64,000 bases of DNA from Absicoccus porci (lineage in GTDB: Bacteria; Bacillota_I; Bacilli_A; Erysipelotrichales; Erysipelotrichaceae). Each line of letters begins with the position of its first letter. Positions within the stretch are counted from its first letter, which is position 1. The position numbers and the translations under genes were made by a program. The stretch is taken from NCBI RefSeq assembly GCF_003725415.1, contig NZ_RJQC01000002.1, positions 565,092-629,091 of the forward strand, in the 5' to 3' direction. Of the stretch, positions 45,575-54,183 are shown piece by piece. The notes beneath the pieces were generated by a model that was given only the letters and a program-made list of their open reading frames with translations, was not told the DNA's origin and made no database searches.

Positions 45575-47067
45575 TGTCAGTACTTTTTAAGATCATAGAG
45601 AATCTTGGATACACAGTTTCCAATGATTTACAGAATTATTACTCAGAGATTGATACCTGGATGGCCTGGTGGCGAGGGTTCGATCCAGAGTTTCATCGAT
45701 ACAAGATCGTTAGCAATAGTCATGCGATCGTCATGAAACGAAAGACTATGAAGATGGCGAAGAAAGTTTGCGAAGATTGGGCCAATCTATTGCTCAATGA
45801 CAAGACATATATCGAAGTGTCAGATGACGCTAGTCAAGTCTTTTTGACCGGTGACGATGTGGATCAGAGTGGTGGTGTACTTGGTGCGTCTAAGTTCTGG
45901 AAGCTCGGCAATCGTACGGTGGAAAAAGAATTCGCGACAGGGACGGCCTGTATGTATCTGGACCTTGTGAGCCCGGTGTATGACGGGCAGACACTGAGCG
46001 CTTCAAGCGTGCGGATCAAGTACATCAGTGACGCACGTATGATCGTGCCGCTTTCTCATGATAATGGCGAGATTACTGAGTTGGCTTTGGCATCCGAACA
46101 TATGCGAGAGGGAAATAAGTATTTTTACATACAGATTTTTTGCAAAGCGGATGGAGGACAGTATGAAGTACGTAACTACTACTACCTGATCAAGACTAAC
46201 GGCAACTATGAGAGAGTGCCGAACCTTAACGGCGAGGCAGAGAGTTATCTGCTTCCGTGCAAGCCGTTTGTTGTCTTGACGCCAAATATTGAGAATAATA
46301 TCGCACCGGTTCCTATGGGACTATCGATCTATGCCAACGCCATCGACCAGTTGAAAGGCTGTGATCTTGGGTACGACAATCTGTATAACGATATCTTGCT
46401 TGGCAAAAAGCGTGTGTTCATGAATCAGGCCATGTATAAGCTCAAGAGTGCGTATGTCGACGGTGACGACGCAAAAGGTAACCTGACGCTTGATATCCCG
46501 GGCACGATAGAATCAAGCCTATACGTTGTTACCGGTGACCGGTTACCAGATCAGCAACAATTTATCCAGGATTACAATCCGAGCCTACGCGTGGATGAAA
46601 ACAAGGAGAACATCCAATTGAATTTAAATATTCTATCCGCCAAGGTTGGATTTGGGCAGAATCGATACCAATTTGGAACGCAATCCATGGCAACTGCCAC
46701 AGAGGTACGCGCATCAAATAAAGACCTGACTGAGTCGGTTTGGAAGCAACGGATCCAGATACAGGAAGCTCTTACAGACCTGACAAGAGCGATACTTATC
46801 ATCGGCAAAGAAAAGTGCGGCGCACCGGTCAATCCGGATGCACGCATCACGATCAAGTTCGACGACACGATGTTTGCGGACGAAGAATCCGAGCGTTTGC
46901 GTATGATGCAAGAGATAGCGGCCGGAATCGTCAACAAGTATGAGTACCGGATGAAATATCTTGGCGAAGATGAAGAGACCGCAAGAGCAAGAGCGGCGGA
47001 AAGCAGTTCGGCGGCATCGGCCGGTATAGATGATATGTTCTTTGGCGGATCCGGCGGTACTGCCTGA
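45574..47067 (+). CDS. Portal protein (SPP1 gp6-like)
   Basis: The 497-residue protein fits the Phage_prot_Gp6 portal family. WMAWWRGFDPEFHRYKIVSN, KMAKKVCEDWANLLLNDKT and a C-terminal helical crown with GIDDMFFGGSGG are typical. It forms the dodecameric ring for DNA passage. It shares one base with the next gene. Confidence 0.93.
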   Translation: MSVLFKIIENLGYTVSNDLQNYYSEIDTWMAWWRGFDPEFHRYKIVSNSHAIVMKRKTMKMAKKVCEDWANLLLNDKTYIEVSDDASQVFLTGDDVDQSGGVLGASKFWKLGNRTVEKEFATGTACMYLDLVSPVYDGQTLSASSVRIKYISDARMIVPLSHDNGEITELALASEHMREGNKYFYIQIFCKADGGQYEVRNYYYLIKTNGNYERVPNLNGEAESYLLPCKPFVVLTPNIENNIAPVPMGLSIYANAIDQLKGCDLGYDNLYNDILLGKKRVFMNQAMYKLKSAYVDGDDAKGNLTLDIPGTIESSLYVVTGDRLPDQQQFIQDYNPSLRVDENKENIQLNLNILSAKVGFGQNRYQFGTQSMATATEVRASNKDLTESVWKQRIQIQEALTDLTRAILIIGKEKCGAPVNPDARITIKFDDTMFADEESERLRMMQEIAAGIVNKYEYRMKYLGEDEETARARAAESSSAASAGIDDMFFGGSGGTA

Positions 47068-48611
47068 TGCTTACACCGGAGTACCTGGAACAGGTCGGCT
47101 CTGATCTATCGGATTTATATTATGATCTTGAAACGGAGATCATTGCCGATATTGCTGAGCGCTTAAAGATCAATGGCGATCGTATGACCACCACGGCCGA
47201 GTATCTGGTCATGAAGCTTGAGCAGATGGGATACCAACATGAATATATCCAGAGGAGACTGGCCTCGATCATGAACATATCTGAACAGAAAGTAAGTCAG
47301 ATACTTGACGACAGTACGTATCAATCCATGCGTGACAGTTTGCAAAGAGCAAAGACGTACGAATCTGTGGATGGCTCGTCAATTAGCTTTGATGAGCAGA
47401 TATTGCAAAGCAAGACAGCCATAAATGCGGAACTTAAGAATCTGACCAATTCAACAGCACGGATGGCCACAAATACCATGCTTCGTACGTTTGATGACGC
47501 CTACATGAAAGTATCAAGTGGAGCTTATTCATTGAATCAGGCCGTTGATCAAGCTATTAAAGAGTTGATCGACACAGGTATCGGACAGGTAACTTACAGG
47601 TCCGGAACTAAGCGAAACATAGATACGGCCGTTAGGGTTGCCGTTCGCACTGGCGTAAATCAAAATGCGTTGAAGTGTGAAGAGCAGCTACTTGAAGCTA
47701 CGGAGCACAACTTAGTAGTCGTATCTGCACATATGGGCGCCCGACCAAGTCATGCAGAATGGCAAGGAAAGATATATTGGCGCGATCATCCGGAAGGCGA
47801 TTACGAAAATTTCGAAGAAGCAACCGGATATGGGACGGGCGCGGGACTTGGCGGATGGAACTGCCGCCATCAATTCTTTGCATATTATCCGGAGATGGGT
47901 AACCCTTATGAAGACGTTGATACGAATGGTAATCAGGAAGTATATGAACTAACGCAACAGCAAAGATACAACGAGCGCATGATCCGCAAATGGAAGCGTC
48001 GTAAAGCCGTTTATGAAAAAGCCGGATTAGATACTACGTTGGAAAACCAAAAAATCCGTGAATGGACAGAACGAAACAATGCGTTGATCAAGTCAAGCAA
48101 ATATTTGAAGCGACAGTATGCGAATGAAAAAGGTTATGCTGTCATGCCGATAGAAATGTATAGAAGAAAAGGGCATACCCACAGAAAAACGGCTCACAAT
48201 GGTGGAAAAATTATTGATAAGGCTTTATACAATAGAATAACTAAACCAGCTATAAAGGCGGGTGCTGATATACGTATTGCGGATGATAAATGGCAAAAGC
48301 ATTTAGAAAATCAGCAAGCTAGCGCAGTATCGATTGGAAATATTATTTTTTTTAGTAAAGAAGCTACGGTTTCCGATGTATTAGAAGAAATTCACCATTT
48401 TTATCAAAATAAGAAGGGCATGAATGATCATTTAGGAGTAAAAGAACGCGCTATTTTAAATGAAATTGACGCAAAGGAATATTTGCTATCTTCCGCTAAA
48501 AAATATAAAATACCATTAGAAGAGGTAGAACTTACAAAAAAGCAATTGGAATCTTATAAGAAAGAAAAGGAAAAACTTAAGAAAGAAGGAAAATGGCATG
48601 AAAATAGTTAA
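47067..48611 (+). CDS. Minor capsid protein with toxin-like C-terminal domain
   Basis: Residues 1 to about 300 are a phage minor capsid (Phage_min_cap2/MuF-like) protein: VVVSAHMGARPSHAEWQGKI, GGWNCRHQFFAYYP. A linker (about 300-385) leads to a different domain (about 385-514) encoded by clearly more AT-rich DNA from about 48150. This has SVSDVLEEIHHFY-like organisation (EEIHHF at 440-445), LNEIDAKEYLL and a charged helical end. Such tails on MuF-type capsid proteins are known as polymorphic toxins. The active site is not certain; the EExHH could belong to a metal site. The small gene overlapping its end is a candidate immunity gene. Confidence 0.82.
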   Translation: MLTPEYLEQVGSDLSDLYYDLETEIIADIAERLKINGDRMTTTAEYLVMKLEQMGYQHEYIQRRLASIMNISEQKVSQILDDSTYQSMRDSLQRAKTYESVDGSSISFDEQILQSKTAINAELKNLTNSTARMATNTMLRTFDDAYMKVSSGAYSLNQAVDQAIKELIDTGIGQVTYRSGTKRNIDTAVRVAVRTGVNQNALKCEEQLLEATEHNLVVVSAHMGARPSHAEWQGKIYWRDHPEGDYENFEEATGYGTGAGLGGWNCRHQFFAYYPEMGNPYEDVDTNGNQEVYELTQQQRYNERMIRKWKRRKAVYEKAGLDTTLENQKIREWTERNNALIKSSKYLKRQYANEKGYAVMPIEMYRRKGHTHRKTAHNGGKIIDKALYNRITKPAIKAGADIRIADDKWQKHLENQQASAVSIGNIIFFSKEATVSDVLEEIHHFYQNKKGMNDHLGVKERAILNEIDAKEYLLSSAKKYKIPLEEVELTKKQLESYKKEKEKLKKEGKWHENS

Positions 48612-48789
48612 ACAATTGCCCGCGGGAGAATATACGGTTATTGAAGTGTCAGAAAAAACGTATTTTGGAAATTACGCCGTAATTGATGGTAAAGAGTACC
48701 CTACTGCAATTGCTTACGATCTACCCAACTGTATCGGTATTAAAGGCAGTGGAAATTTTGTTAATAAAGATGTAACTTTTCATGATTAA
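48598..48789 (+). CDS. Candidate immunity protein for the capsid toxin
   Basis: The 63-residue protein (KIVKQLPAGEYTVIEVSEKT, then YFGNYAVIDGKEYPTAIAYD) reads as beta strands and overlaps the toxin-like gene by 14 bases. GAAAGAAGG lies just upstream. AT-rich like the toxin domain. The immunity role is inferred only from position and composition. Confidence 0.6.
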   Translation: MKIVKQLPAGEYTVIEVSEKTYFGNYAVIDGKEYPTAIAYDLPNCIGIKGSGNFVNKDVTFHD

Positions 48790-48848
48790 TGAAGCATAAA
48801 AAGTAAAGATTCTTTAAACGCAAAAATGAAATTGGAAAGCTATTAATT

Positions 48849-49172
48849 ATGTCCGAAAGTATTAAATTAATTTACAAGATACTCAAGATACTTGAACAAT
48901 CCATGGATTATCCTGAATTCGATGTCGATAGATTGAGCCCTGAAGCACTCGGTATTTCTGCAAGTCGTCGTGATGCTCTGTTAGAAATGCTATTGAAAAA
49001 AGGATATATAGATGGCATCGAAGTTAAAAAATATATTGGCGACAAATACAATACTGTGATTGGTATTGAAAACATCAAGATAACAATTGACGGTCTTGAA
49101 TATCTGGAAGACAACAGCCTGATGAAAAAAGCGGCAAACCTTGCAAAAGGAATTGCAGAAATCGTTAGTTAG
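48849..49172 (+). CDS. YjcQ-like winged-helix protein
   Basis: The 107-residue protein begins SESIKLIYKILKILEQSMDY and has GISASRRDALLEMLLKKGYI, then ITIDGLEYLEDNSLMKKAA, the YjcQ family pattern with a winged helix. YjcQ-like proteins are common in phages and their role is unknown. Here it lies after the toxin/immunity pair and may be part of that module. It has its own terminator. Confidence 0.75.
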   Translation: MSESIKLIYKILKILEQSMDYPEFDVDRLSPEALGISASRRDALLEMLLKKGYIDGIEVKKYIGDKYNTVIGIENIKITIDGLEYLEDNSLMKKAANLAKGIAEIVS

Positions 49173-49198
49173 CACATCTGAAACGGTGTGCTTTTTTA
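49171..49198 (+). terminator. Rho-independent terminator
   Basis: AGCACA / TGTGCT stem, then six T, ends the AT-rich insert. Late transcription must read through or restart. Confidence 0.75.
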
Positions 49199-49212
49199 GT
49201 GAGATAAAACTT

Positions 49213-49401
49213 ATGTGCAGACATATTTATACTGAATCGATTGAGAAATCTTATTACGATCAAAATTTGCAATGCAGAGCAGAAAAGAGAGTACGTACGT
49301 GTATTCTTTGCGGAAAGACAGAAAAGGAGACGATATACGTGAAAGATCCGCCGAAGCGAAAGCTACCTAAATTCATTCACGAAGATCTAAGTGACGCTTA
49401 G
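49213..49401 (+). CDS. Small cysteine protein before the scaffold gene
   Basis: The 62-residue protein has MCRHIYTE and CILCGKTEKE, a zinc-ribbon-like arrangement, and a basic tail. It starts at ATG 49213 with a weak GTGAG. Unknown function. Similar small zinc-knuckle proteins occur in phage head modules. Confidence 0.55.
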   Translation: MCRHIYTESIEKSYYDQNLQCRAEKRVRTCILCGKTEKETIYVKDPPKRKLPKFIHEDLSDA

Positions 49402-49438
49402 GTCTTTTTATTATGCCCTGAGCATGGCATATAAAAGG

Positions 49439-49520
49439 CTTACCTACTCAACGGCAAGAGATATAAAACGGCCAAACTACTCGATGACAAGAGATATAAA
49501 TTGTCGGCCCTACTACTGGA
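49439..49520 (+). repeat. Imperfect 35-bp tandem repeat before the scaffold gene
   Basis: CTACTCAACGGCAAGAGATA and CTACTCGATGACAAGAGATA, each followed by TAAA and GGCC a few bases later, are two copies. A third partial (AGATATAAAA) follows. No convincing gene lies between 49401 and 49554. Stems such as GGCC with its complements may shape the leader of the scaffold gene. Confidence 0.55.
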
Positions 49521-49553
49521 GTGAACCAGATATAAAAAACGCGGAGGTAACAT

Positions 49554-50117
49554 ATGGGACACTTAGATTTTTTAAAACCTGTATTGGGTGATGAACTGTA
49601 CGAACAAGTTGAAGCGAAACTAAAAGATAACAAGGATGTCAACCTTGCCAATTTGGCTAGTGGTGAGTATGTGTCAAAAGCAAAATATGACGACGATATC
49701 AAAGCAAGAGACGCAAAGATCTCAGAATTGACGGACTCCGTCAAAAAGTTTGATGGCGTTGATATCGATAGCTTAAAAAATCAAGTGACCGAATGGCAGA
49801 AAAAATATGATAAAGACATCAGTGAAACAAAATTAAACTCTGCGATCCAATTGGCAGTGGCCAAGGCCAATCCAATTGATTCAAAGGCATTGATGCCTTA
49901 TATCGATAAAAGCATTATCAAGTTTGACCAAGAAGGCAATCTGGTCGGACTGAATGAACAAATTGAGAAAGCTAAGAAAGACCAATCCTTCTTGTTTGCC
50001 GAGAATAATGGCGGGGGTACTAAACCAAAGCAAGTGAACCTTGGCGGACAGCATACCAATTCTACGGAAAGCGAGGAGGCAGAATTAAGAGGAGCGTTTG
50101 GTCTTAAAGCAAAATAG
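49554..50117 (+). CDS. Scaffold protein (Gp20-like)
   Basis: The 187-residue protein is coiled-coil-rich (ARDAKISELTDSVKKFDGVD) with N-terminal GHLDFLKPVLGDELYEQVEA, matching Phage_GP20-type scaffold proteins that guide capsid assembly. GGAGGT precedes ATG 49554. Directly before the capsid gene. Confidence 0.9.
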   Translation: MGHLDFLKPVLGDELYEQVEAKLKDNKDVNLANLASGEYVSKAKYDDDIKARDAKISELTDSVKKFDGVDIDSLKNQVTEWQKKYDKDISETKLNSAIQLAVAKANPIDSKALMPYIDKSIIKFDQEGNLVGLNEQIEKAKKDQSFLFAENNGGGTKPKQVNLGGQHTNSTESEEAELRGAFGLKAK

Positions 50118-50131
50118 AAAGGACATAAACT

Positions 50132-51046
50132 ATGACAGTAACAAACTATGCACAAACCTTTGAAAGTGTTTTGCAAGAAAAGTATGCGGTAGAAAGCAAA
50201 TCGGAAGGCTTGTCAACCAACCCGGCACAAGTCCGCTTTTCCGGAGCGCAGATCGTGCAAGTACCAGAAATCAAATTAGGCGGATATGGAGATCATGACC
50301 GTTCAACAGCTGGATTTAACACATCTGCATTATCTAACGCCTATGTACCATACAAATTGGCGTTTGATCGCGATGTAGAATTTTTCATCGACCCTATGGA
50401 CATCGATGAAACTAACCAAGCGTTGTCTATTGCAAATATCCAGAACGCATTTGAGGAAGACGTGGCCATTCCGGAACGTGACAAATATCGTTTCTCGAAG
50501 TTGTATAAAGAAGCAAAGGCTAAAGGCGTCACTATTGATACTACGGCCTTAACAGTAGCCAATGTATTAGGTAAATTTGACGATTTGATGGAAGCCATGG
50601 ACGAGGCCGAAGTTAAAGAAGAAGGTCGTTTGCTTTATGTAACACCTAAAGTTTACAAATTATTGAAGACCGCCGAAGGCATCCAACGCACTATCGAGAT
50701 TACAGGTCGCAATACCAAAGAAGCAAATCGTACGATCCATTCTTTAGATGACGTAGAGATCATCAAGGTGCCTTCAAGCCGAATGAAATCAGCATACCAA
50801 GACACCGGATCTGGTGTAGACCGCGCTTATACGGCCACATCCGATGCCGTACAGATCAATATGATTCTGGTTGAGCCGTCTTGTGTTTTGGCGATTGACA
50901 AGTATGCCTATATCCGTACTTTCTCTCCTGGCAGTGACAGCCGTACGGCAGACGGATATATCTATCAAAACCGCAAGTACGGCGACTTGTTCTTGATCGA
51001 GGCTAAGAAAGCCGGCGTGGCAATCGTAGCAGACGCGGCCGCCTAG
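50132..51046 (+). CDS. Major capsid protein
   Basis: The 304-residue protein follows the scaffold and has features of a phage capsid (SAGFNTSALSNAYVPYKLAF, DRDVEFFIDPMDIDETNQAL, VAIPERDKYRFSKLY). The order of genes supports the call more than recognised motifs. GAAAGGAC precedes ATG 50132. Confidence 0.88.
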   Translation: MTVTNYAQTFESVLQEKYAVESKSEGLSTNPAQVRFSGAQIVQVPEIKLGGYGDHDRSTAGFNTSALSNAYVPYKLAFDRDVEFFIDPMDIDETNQALSIANIQNAFEEDVAIPERDKYRFSKLYKEAKAKGVTIDTTALTVANVLGKFDDLMEAMDEAEVKEEGRLLYVTPKVYKLLKTAEGIQRTIEITGRNTKEANRTIHSLDDVEIIKVPSSRMKSAYQDTGSGVDRAYTATSDAVQINMILVEPSCVLAIDKYAYIRTFSPGSDSRTADGYIYQNRKYGDLFLIEAKKAGVAIVADAAA

Positions 51047-51060
51047 TCAGGAGGTGAACG

Positions 51061-51453
51061 ATGATGACCTATGATGATTACACCGACAATGGCGGCGTAT
51101 TGCTTGAGGAAGACTACTCCGAGCTGTATCCCAAAGTCGTTGACCTGATAAAGTGCATCATCGCGGATAAGGTCCCTTTTTGGAAACAAAAAGACAATCT
51201 TGACGACTATGGTTTGGACCTGAATAAAATCATCACATTAGAAATTGACTTCGTCTCTAACAATGGCGGAGTCGATTCTTTTAATGGAAAATCAGACCTT
51301 GTATTCACATCTGCATCAACGAGTGGCTTCTCTTATGAGGTAGATAACAGCCGATTGATGGACTATCACGGCGTACCAATGGACCCGATGGTCATGAGCT
51401 TGATAGATAGTCAATTGCTTCGCAGTGGGTTAGGAGGTATGTGTGTATGGTAA
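51061..51453 (+). CDS. Head-tail connector (adaptor) protein
   Basis: The 130-residue acidic protein (DYTDNGGVLLEEDYSELYPK, VVDLIKCIIADKVPFW) lies where the head-tail adaptor is expected. GGAGGTGA precedes ATG 51061. It overlaps the next gene by 13 bases. Confidence 0.75.
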   Translation: MMTYDDYTDNGGVLLEEDYSELYPKVVDLIKCIIADKVPFWKQKDNLDDYGLDLNKIITLEIDFVSNNGGVDSFNGKSDLVFTSASTSGFSYEVDNSRLMDYHGVPMDPMVMSLIDSQLLRSGLGGMCVW

Positions 51454-51815
51454 GATCACCACGTTTTTTAAGACCTCATACAATCATCGTCCGTAATCAT
51501 GTCGGAGAGAATGAAGACGGCGAAGAGCAGTTAATTGATACCACTGTTGGACGCGTCAAGTTTGATGGTACCTACGGTATCACGCAATCTAGTCGTGGTA
51601 TCACAAGCTCCGATACTGTAGTAGTAGTCATTGATATGCACGACTACCAATCGGACAAGACGTATAGTAAGAAGCTTACCGATCCAAGTACACAATTCAC
51701 ATTTGCTACAAATGATCTGATCGTGTATGAAGGCGATACCTATATGATCAATCAGATTAAAGAGATCAGCCCACGAGGGACAGACCCCGATTTTATTGAG
51801 GTGTATGCATCATGA
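51441..51815 (+). CDS. Head closure/connector protein
   Basis: The 124-residue protein (PRFLRPHTIIVRNHVGENED, TYMINQIKEISPRGTDPDFI) is strand-rich, as head-closure proteins are. Family assigned by gene order. GGAGGT precedes the start; overlaps the next gene by four bases. Confidence 0.72.
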   Translation: MCMVRSPRFLRPHTIIVRNHVGENEDGEEQLIDTTVGRVKFDGTYGITQSSRGITSSDTVVVVIDMHDYQSDKTYSKKLTDPSTQFTFATNDLIVYEGDTYMINQIKEISPRGTDPDFIEVYAS

Positions 51816-52225
51816 AGATGAACATAAGCGTAAAGTTAAATACAGGCGCTATTATGGCCAAAGAGAGAAACGCGAAGAATCGTGCAATTATAGACCTAAA
51901 GCAAGCCATTGCGCAAAGTACGAATAAATATGTTCCTATTGGTACATCCAGAACGCTACGAAACTCTGTCATGAAGGATATTGGAAGCACGAATCCTAAA
52001 TTGACGTGGGATACACCGTATGCGCACTTCCAATGGTACGGCAAGGTCATGATCGGATCTAAAAGTCATAGCCCATGGGCGCATCACGGAGAAACAAAGA
52101 TCTATACGAGTAGAGACCTTACTTACTCGCAAGGCGGTAAAGACTGGATCAATAAAGCGATGGATGCTTTTAAAAGCAAGTGGATAAACGTGGCAAAACG
52201 ATCATTTAAGGAGCATTTTCAATGA
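51812..52225 (+). CDS. HK97 gp10-like tail completion protein
   Basis: The 137-residue basic protein has the pattern YVPIGTSRTLRNSVMKDIGS then YAHFQWYGKVM, typical of HK97 gp10-type proteins, followed by WINKAMDAFKSKWI. It joins head and tail. Starts with ATGA overlap. Confidence 0.85.
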   Translation: MKMNISVKLNTGAIMAKERNAKNRAIIDLKQAIAQSTNKYVPIGTSRTLRNSVMKDIGSTNPKLTWDTPYAHFQWYGKVMIGSKSHSPWAHHGETKIYTSRDLTYSQGGKDWINKAMDAFKSKWINVAKRSFKEHFQ

Positions 52226-52671
52226 GATTAGATCAGAATCAAGTAATCGATGGCTTTTTAGCGTTTATTGAAAAATTTGGAAAGTCGGTTGGGATACCTG
52301 TTTATCTGGAGTACTTTCCGGACTCCAAGAACACGGCCATGTGCGTCAAACGTAACGCCGACACCGTTGTGCGAGAAGCTTACATTGGCGGCGGATATAA
52401 GGCAGATGTGACCTTTTCTATATTGGTCCAACTGTCACGCCGAGACAAAAAGAATCTGCTTGATGTGTCGCGTTTGCTTTATGCGCTAGAAGCCTATATG
52501 CAGAATGAGGAAGCCAATGATTTTCCAACATTGAAATTTGATGAAAAGACCAAGCCGATTGGCTTGGATATGACATCCGTTCCGGCCGAATATGAGGGAG
52601 ACGGCGTTAAACTGACCACATTTATGGCCGGATATACATTAAGTTATGAAAAGAAAGGAAGATTCGAATGA
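52222..52671 (+). CDS. Tail terminator-like protein
   Basis: The 149-residue protein (MRLDQNQVIDGFLAFIEKFG, YADVTFSILVQLSRRDKKN) occupies the tail-terminator slot before the major tail gene. Strand-rich. Overlaps the neighbours by four bases on both sides. Confidence 0.72.
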   Translation: MRLDQNQVIDGFLAFIEKFGKSVGIPVYLEYFPDSKNTAMCVKRNADTVVREAYIGGGYKADVTFSILVQLSRRDKKNLLDVSRLLYALEAYMQNEEANDFPTLKFDEKTKPIGLDMTSVPAEYEGDGVKLTTFMAGYTLSYEKKGRFE

Positions 52672-53162
52672 CTGTTCCAGTAAGAGAATTGAAAACAGAA
52701 GACAATCTACACTATGTAAAATTTGAAGGCCAGGATGCCTATGTCTTGGCCAATAAAGGTATCACTGACTGGACCGCCGCCATGAACCCGAATACAGATG
52801 ACGGTGTGCAATATATTGGCGAAAGCAATCAAGAAAGTCAGATCTTAGGCTATGCGCCAAGTGTTGACTATAGCGCTACGGCCTACCCATCTGACCCATT
52901 CGCGCAATGGTTGTATACGCTCGGAAAAACTGAGCAAATTGGCCAGACTTTTGACGAGGTTGAGGTCGAAACATGGAACGAGGTAGAAAGTGCATCCGGT
53001 ACATACCATGCCTATCATCGAACTTACGAAGTACAGCCCGACAATCCTGGATCCGGTGAAGGTGGTGGCAAGTTGACCATGGAAGGTACCTTTGCCCAAA
53101 AAGGAAAAGTGGAAGAGGGAACTTTTAACATTTCGACAAAAACATTTACAAAAGCCGGATAG
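52668..53162 (+). CDS. Major tail protein
   Basis: The 164-residue protein (VQYIGESNQESQILGYAPSV, GTFAQKGKVEEGTFNISTKT) is the tube protein by position and beta-rich composition. It precedes the tail assembly chaperones and tape measure gene. Confidence 0.85.
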   Translation: MTVPVRELKTEDNLHYVKFEGQDAYVLANKGITDWTAAMNPNTDDGVQYIGESNQESQILGYAPSVDYSATAYPSDPFAQWLYTLGKTEQIGQTFDEVEVETWNEVESASGTYHAYHRTYEVQPDNPGSGEGGGKLTMEGTFAQKGKVEEGTFNISTKTFTKAG

Positions 53163-53177
53163 AAATGAGGTATACGC

Positions 53178-53630
53178 ATGAAAATTGAATTGAATGACAG
53201 TATTCGAGAAGTAGATATTGGTGGCCAAATATTTAATTGCGATGTGAACGACCTTGAATCGATCACGGCGCTCGAAGAGTATGAAGCAAAAAGAGAAGCC
53301 GGTGACTTTGATGATACCGATTTGATGCTTTCAGAAAGCAAAAAGGTACTTGATATCGTTTTTGGTCAAGGTACATATCAAAAGCTGTTTGGTGATACAC
53401 GCTCTCTAGCACCTCTAAAAGTAATTGTACAGGTGCTTGACTACTATCGCGATGAAATGTTCAAAGAACAACGCGAAAAGCAAGAAAAGGACGAAAAAGA
53501 GGCATCTGAGTATATTCGCAACCAAACAGAATTGATCAAGCAGATGAATATGCAGATGAACTACTTTAACAAAGCTTATGGCGGAATGGTTAGCAAAAAG
53601 CGAGCTTCCAACAAGCATCGTAACCGATAA
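53178..53630 (+). CDS. Tail assembly chaperone, first
   Basis: The 150-residue protein (DLESITALEEYEAKREAGDF, FGQGTYQKLFGDTRSLAPLK) has an acidic helical pattern and a charged C-terminal coiled coil. Overlaps the second chaperone gene by 53 bases in another frame. Confidence 0.8.
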   Translation: MKIELNDSIREVDIGGQIFNCDVNDLESITALEEYEAKREAGDFDDTDLMLSESKKVLDIVFGQGTYQKLFGDTRSLAPLKVIVQVLDYYRDEMFKEQREKQEKDEKEASEYIRNQTELIKQMNMQMNYFNKAYGGMVSKKRASNKHRNR

Positions 53631-54174
53631 CGGTAACGAATACACAGTTGATACCGATTTTCGTGCGTGGATCCGATTTCAGGAAATCATCGAAGATAAA
53701 AATATCCTGGACAACTTCAAGGCGCTCTTTTGCGCCAGAGTGGTTGGTTTGGATATCAATGTCTTTGAATACGAGCCGACAGACGCAGTACTTAATGCTA
53801 TGTTGGCTTTTTTTCTGTGCTTTAGAGAGCCTAAGGCACCTCAAAAGCAGACCAGTGATATAGCGTACCGGTATAAAGAAGATTGGGGATTGATATGCGC
53901 CGCCTTTCGGCAACAATACGGGATCAATCTACTAACTGCCGACATGCATTGGTTCTACTACAAATCCTTATTTGACGCTTTAACATCAGATACGATGTTC
54001 GTCAAGATCCAACAGTATCGGACAGCGGATATCGCAAAACTGCCTAAATACGAGCGCAAGGAAGCATTAAGGCTTAAGAATTACTGGAAAATAAACGACA
54101 CAAAAGTGGTATCTCAGAAAACACCACAAGAAATAGAAAAAGAATTGTTGCAAAAAATTAAAACTGGAAAGTAG
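53578..54174 (+). CDS. Gp15-type tail assembly chaperone, second
   Basis: The 198-residue protein matches the Gp15 family: YTVDTDFRAWIRFQEIIEDK near residue 22 and RYKEDWGLICAAFRQQYGIN later. The ATG 53578 has no Shine-Dalgarno, so coupling to the previous gene or a +1 frameshift (offset +1) could be used. Its C-terminus ends at the tape measure gene. Confidence 0.82.
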   Translation: MAEWLAKSELPTSIVTDNGNEYTVDTDFRAWIRFQEIIEDKNILDNFKALFCARVVGLDINVFEYEPTDAVLNAMLAFFLCFREPKAPQKQTSDIAYRYKEDWGLICAAFRQQYGINLLTADMHWFYYKSLFDALTSDTMFVKIQQYRTADIAKLPKYERKEALRLKNYWKINDTKVVSQKTPQEIEKELLQKIKTGK

Positions 54175-54183
54175 GTGATGCAT

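Noticed and set aside
49391..49591. 66-residue gene between the zinc-knuckle gene and the scaffold
   Set aside because: No ribosome site, overlaps the scaffold start, and its sequence simply reflects the tandem repeat.
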